Shown here in pieces: positions 43,527-53,093 of a DNA stretch of 64,000 nt; the stretch's first letter is position 1, and the number at the start of each line of letters is the position of its first letter. The translations under genes and the position numbers were made by a program. Source of the stretch: CAVTPU01 sp963736695 (GTDB lineage Bacteria > Actinomycetota > Actinomycetes > Mycobacteriales > Micromonosporaceae); the NCBI GenBank assembly GCA_963736695.1, contig CAVTPU010000001.1:1364001-1428000 (forward strand). Reading direction: 5' to 3'. The notes under the pieces were generated by a model. The model was given only the letters and a program-made list of their open reading frames with translations. It did no database searches and was not told the DNA's origin.

Positions 43527-44159
43527 TCAATGCCCGCGTGCGATCCATTCGGGCAGGTGTGGCGCTTCCTCGCCGATAGTGGTGTCGTCGCCGTGTCCCG
43601 GGTGGACGACCGTCTCGGGCGGCAGGTCAAGCAGCTCGGCCTGGATTGAGGCGATGATCGTGCCGAAGTCGCTGAACGACCGTCCCGTCGCGCCGGGGCC
43701 GCCGCGGAAGAGGGTGTCGCCCGAGCACAGTGCCGCCAGCTCGGGCACATACAGGCACACCGCGCCGGGAGCGTGCCCAGGCGTGTGCCGGACGTGAACA
43801 GGGGTGCCCGCGACGTCAAAGGTGTCCTCGCCGGCGAGCATCCGATCGGGTTCACGATCGGGGTGCGTCATCCGCCACAACACCAGATCATCGGGGTGCA
43901 GGAAGATCGGCGCTCCGGTACGGTCGGCCAACTCGGGCGCGGCGCCGATGTGGTCGTTGTGGCCGTGGGTGCAGACGATCCCGATGACACGTCGCCCGCC
44001 GATAGCCGCCTCGATGGCCTCCGCGTTGTGCGCGGCGTCGACCACGAGGACTTCGTCGTCATCGCCGATGAGCCAGACGTTGTTGTCGACGTCCCAGGTG
44101 CCGCCGTCGAGGCTGAATGTGCCCGAAGTGACGACCCGTTCCACCCGCGCCGCGCTCAC
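43527..44159 (-). CDS. MBL-fold hydrolase partner of the mycothiol formaldehyde dehydrogenase
   Basis: 210 residues from GTG 44159, which overlaps the upstream stop as GTGA (GTG 44162 is next to it). The metallo-beta-lactamase motif is CTHGHNDHIG, with further ligands in TPGHAPGA, CSGDTLF and HPGHGDDT. In actinobacteria a gene of this kind follows mscR and is thought to hydrolyse the S-formylmycothiol product or a related thioester. That role is inferred from context and family. Confidence 0.9.
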   Translation of the reverse strand: MSAARVERVVTSGTFSLDGGTWDVDNNVWLIGDDDEVLVVDAAHNAEAIEAAIGGRRVIGIVCTHGHNDHIGAAPELADRTGAPIFLHPDDLVLWRMTHPDREPDRMLAGEDTFDVAGTPVHVRHTPGHAPGAVCLYVPELAALCSGDTLFRGGPGATGRSFSDFGTIIASIQAELLDLPPETVVHPGHGDDTTIGEEAPHLPEWIARGH

Positions 44160-45238
44160 CACTGCACCACCGATCGCAGAACCTCACCACGGCCCATGCG
44201 GGTGAAGGCCTCCTCGACTTGGTCCAGCCCGATGCGTTCGGAGACGAACGCGTCGAGATCCAGCCGACCCTGAAGATAGAGAGAGATGAGTGTGGGGAAG
44301 TCGCGGCTGGGCAGGCAGTCGCCGTACCAGGAAGATTTCAGTGACCCGCCTCGACCGAAGACGTCGAGCAACGGCAGTTCGAGAGTCATCTGGGGCGTCG
44401 GCACCCCGACCAGCACCACGGTTCCGGCGAGGTCGCGGGCATAGAAGGCCTGCTTGTAGGTCTCCGGGCGGCCCACCGCATCGACGACGACGTCGGCGCC
44501 GAAGCCGCCCGTCAACTCGCGGATCGCCTCAACCACATCGGTCTGACCGCCGTTGACGGTGTGGGTGGCACCCAACTGGCGCGCCCAACCAAGCTTGCGT
44601 TCGTCGAGATCGACGGCGATGATCGTGGTGGCGCCCGCGAGTTTTGCCCCGGCGATCGCGGCGTTGCCGACGCCGCCACAGCCGATCACCGCGACGCTGT
44701 CGCCACGACTCACCGCACCGGTGTTGAGCGTCGCGCCGAGCCCGGCCATCACCCCGCAGCCGAGCAGGCCGGCGACGGCGGGCGCGGCCGCCGGGTCCAC
44801 CTTGGTGCATTGACCGGCCGCGACGAGAGTCTTGTCGGCGAACGCGCCGATGCCGAGCGCGGGCGAGAGCACCGTGCCGTCGGCGAGAGTCATCTTCTGG
44901 GTGGCGTTGTGGGTCGCGAAGCAATACCACGGCCGGCCGCGCAGACAGGCCCGGCACTGACCACAGACGGCACGCCAGTTGATGATCACGTAGTCGCCCG
45001 GCGCCACCCCAGTCACGCCCGGGCCGACCTGCTCCACCACGCCGGCTGCCTCATGGCCGAGCAGAAACGGGAACTCGTCGTTGATGCCCCCCTCGCGATA
45101 GTGCAGGTCGGTGTGGCACACCCCGCACGCCTGCACGGCGACCAGCGCCTCGCCGGGCCCAGGATCCGGAACCAACACTGTCTCAATCGTTACCGGTTCG
45201 TTCACCGCACGTGCGATGACTCCACGGACCTCGTGCAT
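44156..45238 (-). CDS. mscR: S-(hydroxymethyl)mycothiol dehydrogenase / S-nitrosomycothiol reductase
   Basis: 360 residues from ATG 45238 with GGAGG upstream. Zinc alcohol dehydrogenase of class III-like form: catalytic ACGVCHTDLHYREG, GHEAAGVVE, structural zinc cysteines in CGQCRACLRGRPWYC, NAD site GCGGVGNAAIAGAKLAGA. The CHTDLHY and NWRAVCGQC wording matches mycothiol-dependent enzymes rather than plain alcohol dehydrogenases. It oxidises the formaldehyde-mycothiol adduct. Coupled by 4 nt to the MBL-fold gene. It implies that the host makes mycothiol. Confidence 0.92.
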   Translation of the reverse strand: MHEVRGVIARAVNEPVTIETVLVPDPGPGEALVAVQACGVCHTDLHYREGGINDEFPFLLGHEAAGVVEQVGPGVTGVAPGDYVIINWRAVCGQCRACLRGRPWYCFATHNATQKMTLADGTVLSPALGIGAFADKTLVAAGQCTKVDPAAAPAVAGLLGCGVMAGLGATLNTGAVSRGDSVAVIGCGGVGNAAIAGAKLAGATTIIAVDLDERKLGWARQLGATHTVNGGQTDVVEAIRELTGGFGADVVVDAVGRPETYKQAFYARDLAGTVVLVGVPTPQMTLELPLLDVFGRGGSLKSSWYGDCLPSRDFPTLISLYLQGRLDLDAFVSERIGLDQVEEAFTRMGRGEVLRSVVQW

Positions 45239-45316
45239 CACGGCACCTCCATCGAGCGGGCGGGCGGAACCGCCCGCCGACCATCCGCTATGCAACCATA
45301 CGCATCCGCCGGAGGG

Positions 45317-47749
45317 TCACGTGGCGCGTTGAAGCGCCCGACCGATCGCGAACCGGCTCGACGGCCCCGGCCAGTCCCGCACCTCGACGCGCACACCTTC
45401 GGCGCCCGGCACTAGTCGTGCCATACGGCGACCCACCGGAACCTCGATCGGCAGGCGGCTGGCGAGCGTGTTGTCCGCCGAGACCGGCACCCCGGGCCCG
45501 TGCCGCAGCTCCCAGGTCGCCACCGGAGCGAGCACATCGACGGTGGGGGGCGCCGCGTCGTCCGGCCGCAACAGCCGGTCGAGCTCGACTCGCACCCGCC
45601 AACCACCAGCCACTGAGGCGTGGCCCGCGAGATCGCCGGGAACCTCGACCGGCTCGGGGCGCCCCCGCCACCGCCCCGACCAGCGCACGGTGGTGATCGG
45701 TGGGGTCGGGCCCACGCCGCCGACCCACAACCATCGGCGGTCGAGACTGATCTCCGCCGAGTCGGCGATCATCGCCACCGGTTGATCACGCAGATTGACA
45801 TAGCCCCCCGGCGATCGGGTGAGCCTCAGCAGCCGCCCATCGACCAACCAACCCGCCGGCCGGGTCAGGCCCGCGGCGAGCACCATGCGCCGGCCACCAC
45901 CCCCGACCATCCACAGCCCCCACGTCGAGGCGTGAGCGACTGGGTCGTCCGGGGTCGCCTCGTCGATGAGATCGGCGAGGCACCACCTCGCGGTGAAGGC
46001 TCCCGGCCCGGCAGTCGGATCCCACCGGAACCGAGCGGGGCTGCTCAGCCCGCCTGGTCGAATCGCGACGATCTCCGGCTCGGCAACGCCGGCCGGCAAC
46101 ACGCCGTGAAGCACGAGATCGTCGCCGTCGACGGCCCCGTTGCTCACCACCGCGGGCCGGCTGATCGGGTGAAGCAGCAGTTCGCCGCCGGGACCACCGG
46201 CGGGCTGCAACCACAGGTCGTCGGCGATCCACGATCCGGGCGGACAACTCGGGCTGCCGGGCCCGAGCCTGGTCAGTGTGCTGGCGAATTCGTCGCGTCC
46301 GACCCGCAGCGCCGCCTCGATCCGCAGCGGTCCGCCGGACCGACACGCGGCGGTGAGCACCTCGGCGGGCATTCGAACGACGAAACCAACCTGGGCGCGA
46401 TCTCCGTGCGAATCGATCGTCTCAACGCGTCCGACATGCAGCCTCGTACGCCCGGCCGGGCCGAGCAACGCGAGTCGGGGCGGGTGACGGTCGCTGTCTC
46501 GACGGTGTCGAACCTCGATCGCGCCCCGCAGGATCAGCTCGCTGTCGCGGCCCGTCGCGTCCGCGCTCCGGGTCGATTGCTCCGACTGGTCCGGGTTGCG
46601 CCAGGCCACGCTGGTGACGGTGGTGCGCAGAGCGATCTCACGGGCCGACACTTGGTAGAGGTGGCGTGGCACGGATCGGCTGCGGGGCGTCAGACCCGGA
46701 TAAGGATATTCCGCGCGGCGCCCCGGCCATCGCCGGGCGCGTAGCCCGCCGCGCACTCCGCCCGCGAGGCGAAACTCGGCGAGCCGGACGAGCAGGTCGA
46801 CATCCCGCGCGAGAACCGCGGCGTGTTGAATCTGGTCGATCGCCGGAAGGCCGACGAACGCCTGCGGTGTCAGCTGTGTCACGAAGCCATATGTCAGATC
46901 CAGGATCTCGTCGCGACGGGTCACGGGCACGACCGCGAAGGCCTGAGTGAGCGTCGCGACGTCGATGTGCGCGAAGTGTCCGCGGACTCGCTGGCCGAGC
47001 TCGGGGGACCGCTGATCGATGATGTCGAGCACCAGCCGCGCCGAGGCGACTCGGTCGGCGAGAAAGACGGGATCGAAGCGCGACTGGGTGATCGAGGAGC
47101 CGTCGTCTCGTTCCCGCCAGTAATAGACCGGCTCGGCCACGCAGTCCACTGTGGTCGCGTCCAGATATGCCTGAATCATGACGGGATAGTCCTGCAACAT
47201 CATCGCCGGGAACTTATATCCCTGCATCTGCCAGAAGTCCCGACGATAAAGCTTGTTCCACACCATTCGGTCGATAATCAACGCCGGGTGTTCGTGCACG
47301 GTCGTCGCCGACCGGGCGGTCGCGAAGGCGCCTCGGTGCAGCCACGACGCACGCACGGCGGTCCCCGCTCCGGGCCCGAACCGGCGGGCGTTGCCCGCGG
47401 CGAACGATGATCCGGTCTTCTCGAGCTCCGCCATCATCGCCGCGTAGCCGCGCCGGGGCACAATATCGTCGGCGTCGACAAAGGCGAGATATTCGCCCTC
47501 GCAATAGCTCAAGCCACAGTTGCGAGCCGTGCCCGGGTCGTGATCGAGGCTCCGCTGGGTGACCAGATGAAACCGCGAGTCCGCGCGGCAGAAGTCCCGC
47601 ACGATGTGCGCGCTCGCGTCGCGGGAGCCGTCATCGACGCAGATAACCTCCATGTCGGCGACCGTCTGCTGGGCCAACGAAGATAGGCACGCGCCGATAT
47701 AGTCGGCCACGTCGCGAAACGGCACCACGACGCTGAGCCGGATCCCCAC
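45317..47749 (-). CDS. Family 2 glycosyltransferase with long C-terminal beta-rich extension
   Basis: About 810 residues, start taken at GTG 47749 (GGGAG 6 nt upstream). The GT-A domain (first about 240) has IRLSVVVPFRDVADYIGACLSSL, VICVDDGSRDAS, YLAFVDADD as the DXD site, and IIDRMVWNKLYRRDFW, as in teichoic-acid or capsule GT2 enzymes. A helical region follows, then about 400 residues of beta-rich Arg/Pro/Gly sequence similar to the tails of TagF/EpsJ-like actinobacterial glycosyltransferases. It probably builds a cell-wall glycopolymer; the acceptor is unknown. It stands alone. Confidence 0.85.
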   Translation of the reverse strand: MGIRLSVVVPFRDVADYIGACLSSLAQQTVADMEVICVDDGSRDASAHIVRDFCRADSRFHLVTQRSLDHDPGTARNCGLSYCEGEYLAFVDADDIVPRRGYAAMMAELEKTGSSFAAGNARRFGPGAGTAVRASWLHRGAFATARSATTVHEHPALIIDRMVWNKLYRRDFWQMQGYKFPAMMLQDYPVMIQAYLDATTVDCVAEPVYYWRERDDGSSITQSRFDPVFLADRVASARLVLDIIDQRSPELGQRVRGHFAHIDVATLTQAFAVVPVTRRDEILDLTYGFVTQLTPQAFVGLPAIDQIQHAAVLARDVDLLVRLAEFRLAGGVRGGLRARRWPGRRAEYPYPGLTPRSRSVPRHLYQVSAREIALRTTVTSVAWRNPDQSEQSTRSADATGRDSELILRGAIEVRHRRDSDRHPPRLALLGPAGRTRLHVGRVETIDSHGDRAQVGFVVRMPAEVLTAACRSGGPLRIEAALRVGRDEFASTLTRLGPGSPSCPPGSWIADDLWLQPAGGPGGELLLHPISRPAVVSNGAVDGDDLVLHGVLPAGVAEPEIVAIRPGGLSSPARFRWDPTAGPGAFTARWCLADLIDEATPDDPVAHASTWGLWMVGGGGRRMVLAAGLTRPAGWLVDGRLLRLTRSPGGYVNLRDQPVAMIADSAEISLDRRWLWVGGVGPTPPITTVRWSGRWRGRPEPVEVPGDLAGHASVAGGWRVRVELDRLLRPDDAAPPTVDVLAPVATWELRHGPGVPVSADNTLASRLPIEVPVGRRMARLVPGAEGVRVEVRDWPGPSSRFAIGRALQRAT

Positions 47750-47841
47750 CCGCACCTCCCGGACTCGCAGCCGCGACGCGTGTATGCGTTCCGCGCGCCG
47801 GTTCGCGCGAGTTGGGTGTCGCCGCTGTCTCCCGGAACAAC

Positions 47842-47879
47842 GGTGTGACCACCCGCCCGTCACGGCCGGTGGTCACACC
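47842..47879 (-). terminator. Terminator of the DUF2267 gene
   Basis: A perfect 12-bp stem, GGTGTGACCACC (47842-47853) and GGTGGTCACACC (47868-47879), with a 14-nt loop, starting 13 nt after the stop of the minus-strand DUF2267 gene. Confidence 0.7.
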
Positions 47880-47892
47880 CGTGGCTCATTGC

Positions 47893-48591
47893 TCAGGGCA
47901 TCGGGCCGAGGTCGCCCGCGAGAACGATCTCGTCAGCGAGCCGGGCCGCCCTGGTGAGATGCCCCGACCCGACCCCGCCGAGCTCCCCGTCCTCGAGCCC
48001 GTGGGCCAACGAGCGCACGGCATCAGTCAGGTTGCCGACCTTCGCCTCGAGTCGGGCCAGACGGTCGCGCGACGCGCTTCGCCCCGGGCGGAGCTCCCCT
48101 GCTCGACCCGCGCGGGTCGCCGATGGGACCGGCCCCGGCCCCACGTGCGTGGCGACCTCCAAGGCCCCCTCTGTGAGCAGCGTGCGCAGGTCAGCGGGGA
48201 GTCCCGCGAAGGTCTCCTCTAGCTGTCCCGGCGAGAAGTGGTCGGCCAGCGCGATCGTCACAGTCGCCGTGATCATTGGGACCTGACTCACCGGCACTCC
48301 GGCCTCGATGGCGAACCGGTCGATGTAGTGGTCGACGGTGTAACGGCGCGGAACCCGACTCGGCTCCCATCCGTCATAGAAGACGCCCCGAAGCAGTTCG
48401 GGGAGTTGCGCGCCAAACTTCGCGGACGCATCCACGGTGAGCCGGTCGCGCAGACCATGCAGCCACGCCCGCACCGCCCGGTGGGCATAGCGCCGGTCGC
48501 GGGTGCCGAACGCGGCAGCCACGTCAGCGAGCCAGATGTTGGCTGTGTGCACAGCGTGACTGAAAGGATCTGATCGGGCCGTTGGCATCAT
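47893..48591 (-). CDS. DUF2267 protein
   Basis: 232 residues from ATG 48591 or 48588 with a GGGGGGA ribosome site. The N-terminal about 130 residues are the DUF2267 fold: VHTANIWLADVAAAFG, AHRAVRAWLHGLRDRL, FGAQLPELLRGVFYDGWEPSRVP and YTVDHYIDRFAIEAG. A Ser/Arg-rich linker and a C-terminal coiled-coil-like helix (SRDRLARLEAKVGNLTDAVRSL) follow. Function of the family is not established. Divergent from the hydroxymandelate oxidase gene, so it marks the left edge of the biosynthetic cluster. Confidence 0.85.
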   Translation of the reverse strand: MMPTARSDPFSHAVHTANIWLADVAAAFGTRDRRYAHRAVRAWLHGLRDRLTVDASAKFGAQLPELLRGVFYDGWEPSRVPRRYTVDHYIDRFAIEAGVPVSQVPMITATVTIALADHFSPGQLEETFAGLPADLRTLLTEGALEVATHVGPGPVPSATRAGRAGELRPGRSASRDRLARLEAKVGNLTDAVRSLAHGLEDGELGGVGSGHLTRAARLADEIVLAGDLGPMP

Positions 48592-48721
48592 GCGTCTCCC
48601 CCCGTGAGTGACGTGCACCCCACTATCTTTGCGCGCTAGCCGCCTGTCGGGATAGGGCACAATGGACGTATGGCCCGGGGCATGCTGCCCCTGTGGCGAC
48701 GCATCGCACGCGGACGGCGTA

Positions 48722-48750
48722 TTGCGCCCAATCGATCATGTCGCTAGGTT
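48722..48750 (+). promoter_or_regulatory. Candidate promoter of the biosynthetic cluster's left operon
   Basis: TTGCGC (48722-48727) and TAGGTT (48745-48750) are 17 nt apart, close to the actinobacterial vegetative pattern. A start near 48757 would leave about 40 nt before GTG 48798. A weaker alternative (TTGCAG at 48749) lies just downstream. Confidence 0.45.
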
Positions 48751-48797
48751 TGCAGACATCCTTCTGGGGCAATCACATTCAATGGACGGGAGTCGCG

Positions 48798-49910
48798 GTG
48801 TTGGTCGTGTGCGCCGAGGATCTCCAGCGCCTGGCCCGTGACCGTGTCAACGCTGAGGCCTGGGACTTCATCGAGGGTGGCAGTGGGGCCGAGTTAAGTC
48901 TCGCCGGCAACCGCGCCGCCTTTGATCACACGAGCATTCGCCCACGGGTGCTCGTCGATGTCTCCACATGCGACAGCCGAGTCGAGATGCTCGGCATGGC
49001 GCTGGACACGCCGATCGGGCTCGCGCCCATCGCCTACAATCGGGTCGCCCACCCGGAGGGCGAGCTCGCCGCGGCCCGCGCAGCGGCCGCCGCGAACGCG
49101 CTCTTCGTCGTGAGCATGTTCGCGAGCCAGACGATCGAGGAGATCGCCGCGGCATCGACTGTCGCCTCCGGCGGCATCGGTCCGCTGTGGTTGCAGATCT
49201 ATTGGCTGCGGGAACGCTCGGCGGTCGAGGATGTCGCGCGCCGGGCGGCCGCCGCCGGATATCGCGGGCTCATGCTCACTGTGGACGCTCCCCGAATCGG
49301 CCGACGGCTGCGTGACATCCGTCGAGGTTTCGCGATTCCCGCCGACATACGGGCGGTCAATATCGCGCCGGAACTCATGGCGTCGGCGCATGACCGTCGC
49401 CCCGGCGAGTCGGCGATGCTGGTGCACGCCACACAGACATTTGATCAGACCATCACCTGGGACGACCTCGCCTGGCTGCGCGGACTCACCGATCTTCCGT
49501 TGATCGTCAAGGGCATCATGACCGCCGAGGACGCGAAGCTGGCGCTCAGCCATGGAGTGGATGCCATCGTGGTCTCCAATCATGGTGGGCGGCAACTCGA
49601 CGGCACGGTTCCCACACTCCTGGCGCTGCCCGAGGTGGTGGCGGCGGTCGACGGACAAATTCCGGTGCTTGTCGACGGTGGCGTGCGATCCGGCCGGGAT
49701 GTCTTCGTCGCGTTGGCCTTGGGCGCCACCGCTGTGCTGGTCGGCCGTCCGCTGATGTGGGCACTTGCCGTCGACGGCGAGCGAGGGGTGCTGCGATTGC
49801 TGGAGTTGCTCACCGACGAACTCACGCACACCATGGCACTCGCCGGGCGACCCCGACTGTCCACAATCGGGCGCGACGCGGTCGCGCTGAGCAACGAGCC
49901 GATCCGATGA
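48798..49910 (+). CDS. hmo: 4-hydroxymandelate oxidase (FMN-dependent)
   Basis: 370 residues from GTG 48798, chosen because GGGAG lies 5 nt upstream and the family begins there. FMN-dependent alpha-hydroxy-acid oxidase fold: AWDFIEGGSGAELSLAGNRAAFD, PIGLAPIAYNRVAHPEGE, LTVDAPRIGRR, LIVKGIMTAEDA, active-site SNHGGRQLDG and DGGVRSGRDV. In hydroxyphenylglycine pathways this enzyme oxidises 4-hydroxymandelate to 4-hydroxyphenylglyoxylate. The specific call rests on the adjacent aminotransferase and the HmaS gene at 59821; by sequence alone lactate or mandelate oxidase would remain possible. First gene of the cluster. Confidence 0.85.
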   Translation: MLVVCAEDLQRLARDRVNAEAWDFIEGGSGAELSLAGNRAAFDHTSIRPRVLVDVSTCDSRVEMLGMALDTPIGLAPIAYNRVAHPEGELAAARAAAAANALFVVSMFASQTIEEIAAASTVASGGIGPLWLQIYWLRERSAVEDVARRAAAAGYRGLMLTVDAPRIGRRLRDIRRGFAIPADIRAVNIAPELMASAHDRRPGESAMLVHATQTFDQTITWDDLAWLRGLTDLPLIVKGIMTAEDAKLALSHGVDAIVVSNHGGRQLDGTVPTLLALPEVVAAVDGQIPVLVDGGVRSGRDVFVALALGATAVLVGRPLMWALAVDGERGVLRLLELLTDELTHTMALAGRPRLSTIGRDAVALSNEPIR

Positions 49911-49941
49911 TCCTGATCGGAGAGACAGAAAAGATCAGACC

Positions 49942-51234
49942 ATGGTGGAACTGACCCGACAGTCGACACACCGGTCGGTGTGGGACCCCGTGGCGACGTC
50001 GATGAACTTTCTCAATGAGATCGCGGGCCGTTTTCCCGACGCGATCTCATTCGCGGCCGGACGCCCCTACGAGGGCTTCTTCGATCTCGCCGCAGTGCCA
50101 CGACTCTTGGATCGCTATTGCGGATGGCTCCGCGACCGTGGCGCCACCGACGACGACGTTCGCCGCACACTCATGCAATATGGCCGCACCAACGGACAAA
50201 TCCACGAACTCGTCGCGCGCTTGCTCTCCGTCGATGACGGAATCGACGTACCCGCCGAATCAATCATGATCACCGCGGGTTGTCAGGAGGCGATGGTCAT
50301 CGCGTTGCGAGGCCTGTGCGCGTCGGCGACCGACGTCTTGCTGGCGGCCTCGCCGTGTTATGTCGGCATCACGGGCGCGGCCCGGCTGCTCGACATCGAG
50401 GTTGCGGCGGTGCCTGAACGCGAGGACGGTCTGCACCCGGACGACGTGGCCCGGGTCGCCCGGGACGTGCGCGCCGCAGGCAAGCGGCCGGCCGCGCTCT
50501 ATCTGGTGCCCGACTTCGCCAACCCGTCCGGGATGTGCCTCGATGTCGCGACCCGCCACCGACTGCTCGACGTGGCCGAGGCCGAGGACCTGCTCATTCT
50601 CGAAGACGACCCGTACGGCTTGTTCGGCATCGACGACCGACCACGGCCCCGCCTCAAGGCCCTCGACACCCGTCAGCGGGTCATCTATCTCGGCTCCTTC
50701 GCGAAGTCGTGCTTCCCCGGCGCGCGTGTCGGTTTTCTCGTCGCCGATCAGACCGTGATCGGCCCGGTCGGCGAGCGAACCCTGCTCGCCCAGGAATTGT
50801 CCGCAATCAAGAGCATGCTCACCGTCAACACCTCGCCAATCGCGCAGGCGGTGATCGGCGGAATCCTCATTGAGTCCGAATTCAGTCTGCGAACCGCTAA
50901 CCGCGAGAAGATCGAGTTCTATCGGAAGAACCTGCTTCACCTCGACGCGGCCCTGGCGAGACATTTCCCGGAGCCCACACGCGGCACGCATGCGATCCGG
51001 TGGAATTCGCCAGTGGGCGGTTTCTTCACGGTCCTGCGGGTGCCGATGCGCGCGGACCACAATCTGTTGGAGACCTCAGCGGCGGAATACGGCGTGCTGT
51101 GGACGCCGATGAGTTTCTTCTATCCCGACGGTGGCGGCGACGACGCGCTGCGTCTGTCGTGCAGCTGGCTGGAGCCGGCCACGATCGACGACGGGGTCGC
51201 ACGCCTCGCCGCACTCATCCACGACCGGCTGTGA
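49942..51234 (+). CDS. hpgT: 4-hydroxyphenylglycine aminotransferase
   Basis: 430 residues, fold type I PLP enzyme. The N-terminal FLNEIAGRFPDAISFAAGRPYEGFFDL and MQYGRTNGQIHELVAR segments are those of HpgT/PglE-type aminotransferases. PLP Lys255 lies in YLGSFAKSCFPGARVGF, with NPSG in DFANPSGMCLDV upstream. It moves an amino group, usually from tyrosine, onto 4-hydroxyphenylglyoxylate to give L-4-hydroxyphenylglycine and returns 4-hydroxyphenylpyruvate to HmaS. It starts 31 nt after hmo and ends 20 nt before the exporter gene. A phenylglycine aminotransferase is the main alternative; HmaS favours the hydroxy form. Confidence 0.87.
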   Translation: MVELTRQSTHRSVWDPVATSMNFLNEIAGRFPDAISFAAGRPYEGFFDLAAVPRLLDRYCGWLRDRGATDDDVRRTLMQYGRTNGQIHELVARLLSVDDGIDVPAESIMITAGCQEAMVIALRGLCASATDVLLAASPCYVGITGAARLLDIEVAAVPEREDGLHPDDVARVARDVRAAGKRPAALYLVPDFANPSGMCLDVATRHRLLDVAEAEDLLILEDDPYGLFGIDDRPRPRLKALDTRQRVIYLGSFAKSCFPGARVGFLVADQTVIGPVGERTLLAQELSAIKSMLTVNTSPIAQAVIGGILIESEFSLRTANREKIEFYRKNLLHLDAALARHFPEPTRGTHAIRWNSPVGGFFTVLRVPMRADHNLLETSAAEYGVLWTPMSFFYPDGGGDDALRLSCSWLEPATIDDGVARLAALIHDRL

Positions 51235-51254
51235 GGCCGGGGTGAGGATCGACC

Positions 51255-52946
51255 GTGATCTCTGACCAGGACGACACACACGAAACACCAGCCTCGGACG
51301 AGTCGGACATGTCGACCGCCTCCAGTCCCCCACGACGCAACGGACCCCGAGTCGCGCTGGCTGGTCTGCTCGCCGCCGAGGCGATCTCTGTGCTCGGCAG
51401 TCGGATGTCCTTTCTCGCTATCCCCTGGCTGGTGTTGGTCACCACCAACGACCCAGTCAAGGTGGGTCTGGTGGCCGGGGCCGAGATGCTGCCATATGTG
51501 CTCAGCGGCCTCTTCGCAGCTCCGTTGCAAGACCGGTTCGGCCGTCGGCGAGCATCGATCGTCGCGGACGCCGCGAGTGCTCTCGTCGTGGCGTTGATCG
51601 CGCTCGCGGGTCGGATCGACTTCTCGGTGCTTCTCGTGCTCGTCGCCTTCGCGGGCGCGGTGCGCGCGGTCGGCGATCGGTCCAAGAACAACCTGCTCAA
51701 GCCGCTCATGGACGCCGCTGGCGCCAACTACGCCCGAATCACCTCGGCGTATGAGGGAATCATGCGCACGGCGAACCTCATCGGCGCGTCGATCGCGGGC
51801 ATCGCGATCGCCACCCTCGGCGCGGTCGGGGCACTGTGGTTCGACGCAGCGAGCTTCGCGGTCTGCGCTCTTCTCGTCGCGATGGTCGTCCCGGACGCCG
51901 AGGCCGCAGAGGCCGCCAAAGCCGCCGCAAACGGAACACCGCCTCCGCCCCCGGAGCCCTATTTCGCTGCGATGAGAAGCGGGTTCACCTATTTCCGCCG
52001 GGATCGCCTGTTTCGCAGCATGACAGGCCTTCTCTTCGTGACGAATATGTGCAGTCAGGCCTTCGGCGTGGTCTTCATTCCGCTTTGGGTGCTGCAGGTG
52101 CTGCACTCGCCCATGGCGCTGGGCTCGGTCGCGGGTGCGCATGCGCTGGGAGTGGTCGCGGGCAACATCGTCTTCACCGCGTTCGCGCCGCACCTGCCGC
52201 GTTATGCGGCGGCGGTGATCGGGTTCATCATCGGCGGCCCACCGAGATTTATCGTGCTCGCCCTCAGCGACGACCTTGCCCTGATTCTCACTGTGACTTT
52301 CATCGCCGGCGTGGCGTCGTCATCGGTCAATCCGACAATCGGTGCACTGATATATCAACGCATACCGTCCGAGATGCTGGCCCGAGTCGGCGGCATCATG
52401 GCCGCGATCTCGTTCGGTGGATTGCCGTTGGGTGGCATCATCGGCGGGCTCGCGGTCGGCATGCTCGGCTTCACCGACGGCGTGTTGGCCGTGGGAATGA
52501 TCAGCCTCGCGGCGACGCTCACGCCGCTGGTGCGGCATCACCTGTGGAGAGAACTCGACACGGCCAACACCAAACCACCCGCGCCGGCCGACTTGCCGGT
52601 GCTGCCGTGGAGCTATGCGCTCGTGCGTGGACAGACCGGGGTGCGGGCAACCCTGACCTATCACGACGGTCGGTGGGACCTGCGCGCCCGACGTGGACTC
52701 CGCCCACTGGCCCGCAGTCACTCCGTCGACGCGAAGGCCGCGATTTACGGCCTCTCCCAGATCAATGTGGACGCCGTGCGAGAGGCAGTGCACGATGTTC
52801 TGCGGTCGGACGAGGTCGCGGTGCGGCGAAAGACCCTGGTGCTGCGCGGTCAGATGGCCACTGTGGAGTCTCAACTCAACGATCTCTCTCACGCGCTGGC
52901 CCGCGCCGACCACCATCACACCGGGGCCCGAGGCTCCTCATTGTAA
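51255..52946 (+). CDS. MFS exporter with long cytoplasmic C-terminus
   Basis: 563 residues from GTG 51255. After a 35-residue polar head come about ten to twelve membrane spans. LPYVLSGLFAAPLQDRFGRRRASIV is the A-motif region of MFS drug exporters of the MFS_3/enterobactin-exporter type. The last about 110 residues are hydrophilic (LTYHDGRWDLRARRGLRP and on), an unusual extension that may bind a partner. Within the biosynthetic operon it most likely exports the product and gives self-resistance. Confidence 0.88.
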   Translation: MISDQDDTHETPASDESDMSTASSPPRRNGPRVALAGLLAAEAISVLGSRMSFLAIPWLVLVTTNDPVKVGLVAGAEMLPYVLSGLFAAPLQDRFGRRRASIVADAASALVVALIALAGRIDFSVLLVLVAFAGAVRAVGDRSKNNLLKPLMDAAGANYARITSAYEGIMRTANLIGASIAGIAIATLGAVGALWFDAASFAVCALLVAMVVPDAEAAEAAKAAANGTPPPPPEPYFAAMRSGFTYFRRDRLFRSMTGLLFVTNMCSQAFGVVFIPLWVLQVLHSPMALGSVAGAHALGVVAGNIVFTAFAPHLPRYAAAVIGFIIGGPPRFIVLALSDDLALILTVTFIAGVASSSVNPTIGALIYQRIPSEMLARVGGIMAAISFGGLPLGGIIGGLAVGMLGFTDGVLAVGMISLAATLTPLVRHHLWRELDTANTKPPAPADLPVLPWSYALVRGQTGVRATLTYHDGRWDLRARRGLRPLARSHSVDAKAAIYGLSQINVDAVREAVHDVLRSDEVAVRRKTLVLRGQMATVESQLNDLSHALARADHHHTGARGSSL

Positions 52947-52958
52947 GATCAACGACTG

Positions 52959-52987
52959 TTGCACCTGTCTGGATCCGCTTGTACGCT
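52959..52987 (+). promoter_or_regulatory. Candidate internal promoter before the ligase/ACP/ketosynthase genes
   Basis: TTGCAC (52959-52964), 17 nt, TACGCT (52982-52987) in the 147-nt gap after the exporter gene. It would drive the tightly coupled run 53094-59701. Confidence 0.5.
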
Positions 52988-53093
52988 GCGGATTCACGGG
53001 CCGCCACGGCGGTGCGTTTGCCAACCCCGATCACGCGACTGTCCGGCCTGGACGGCCACGTTCGCGTGCCTGATCTGACACTGCGGAGTCTCG

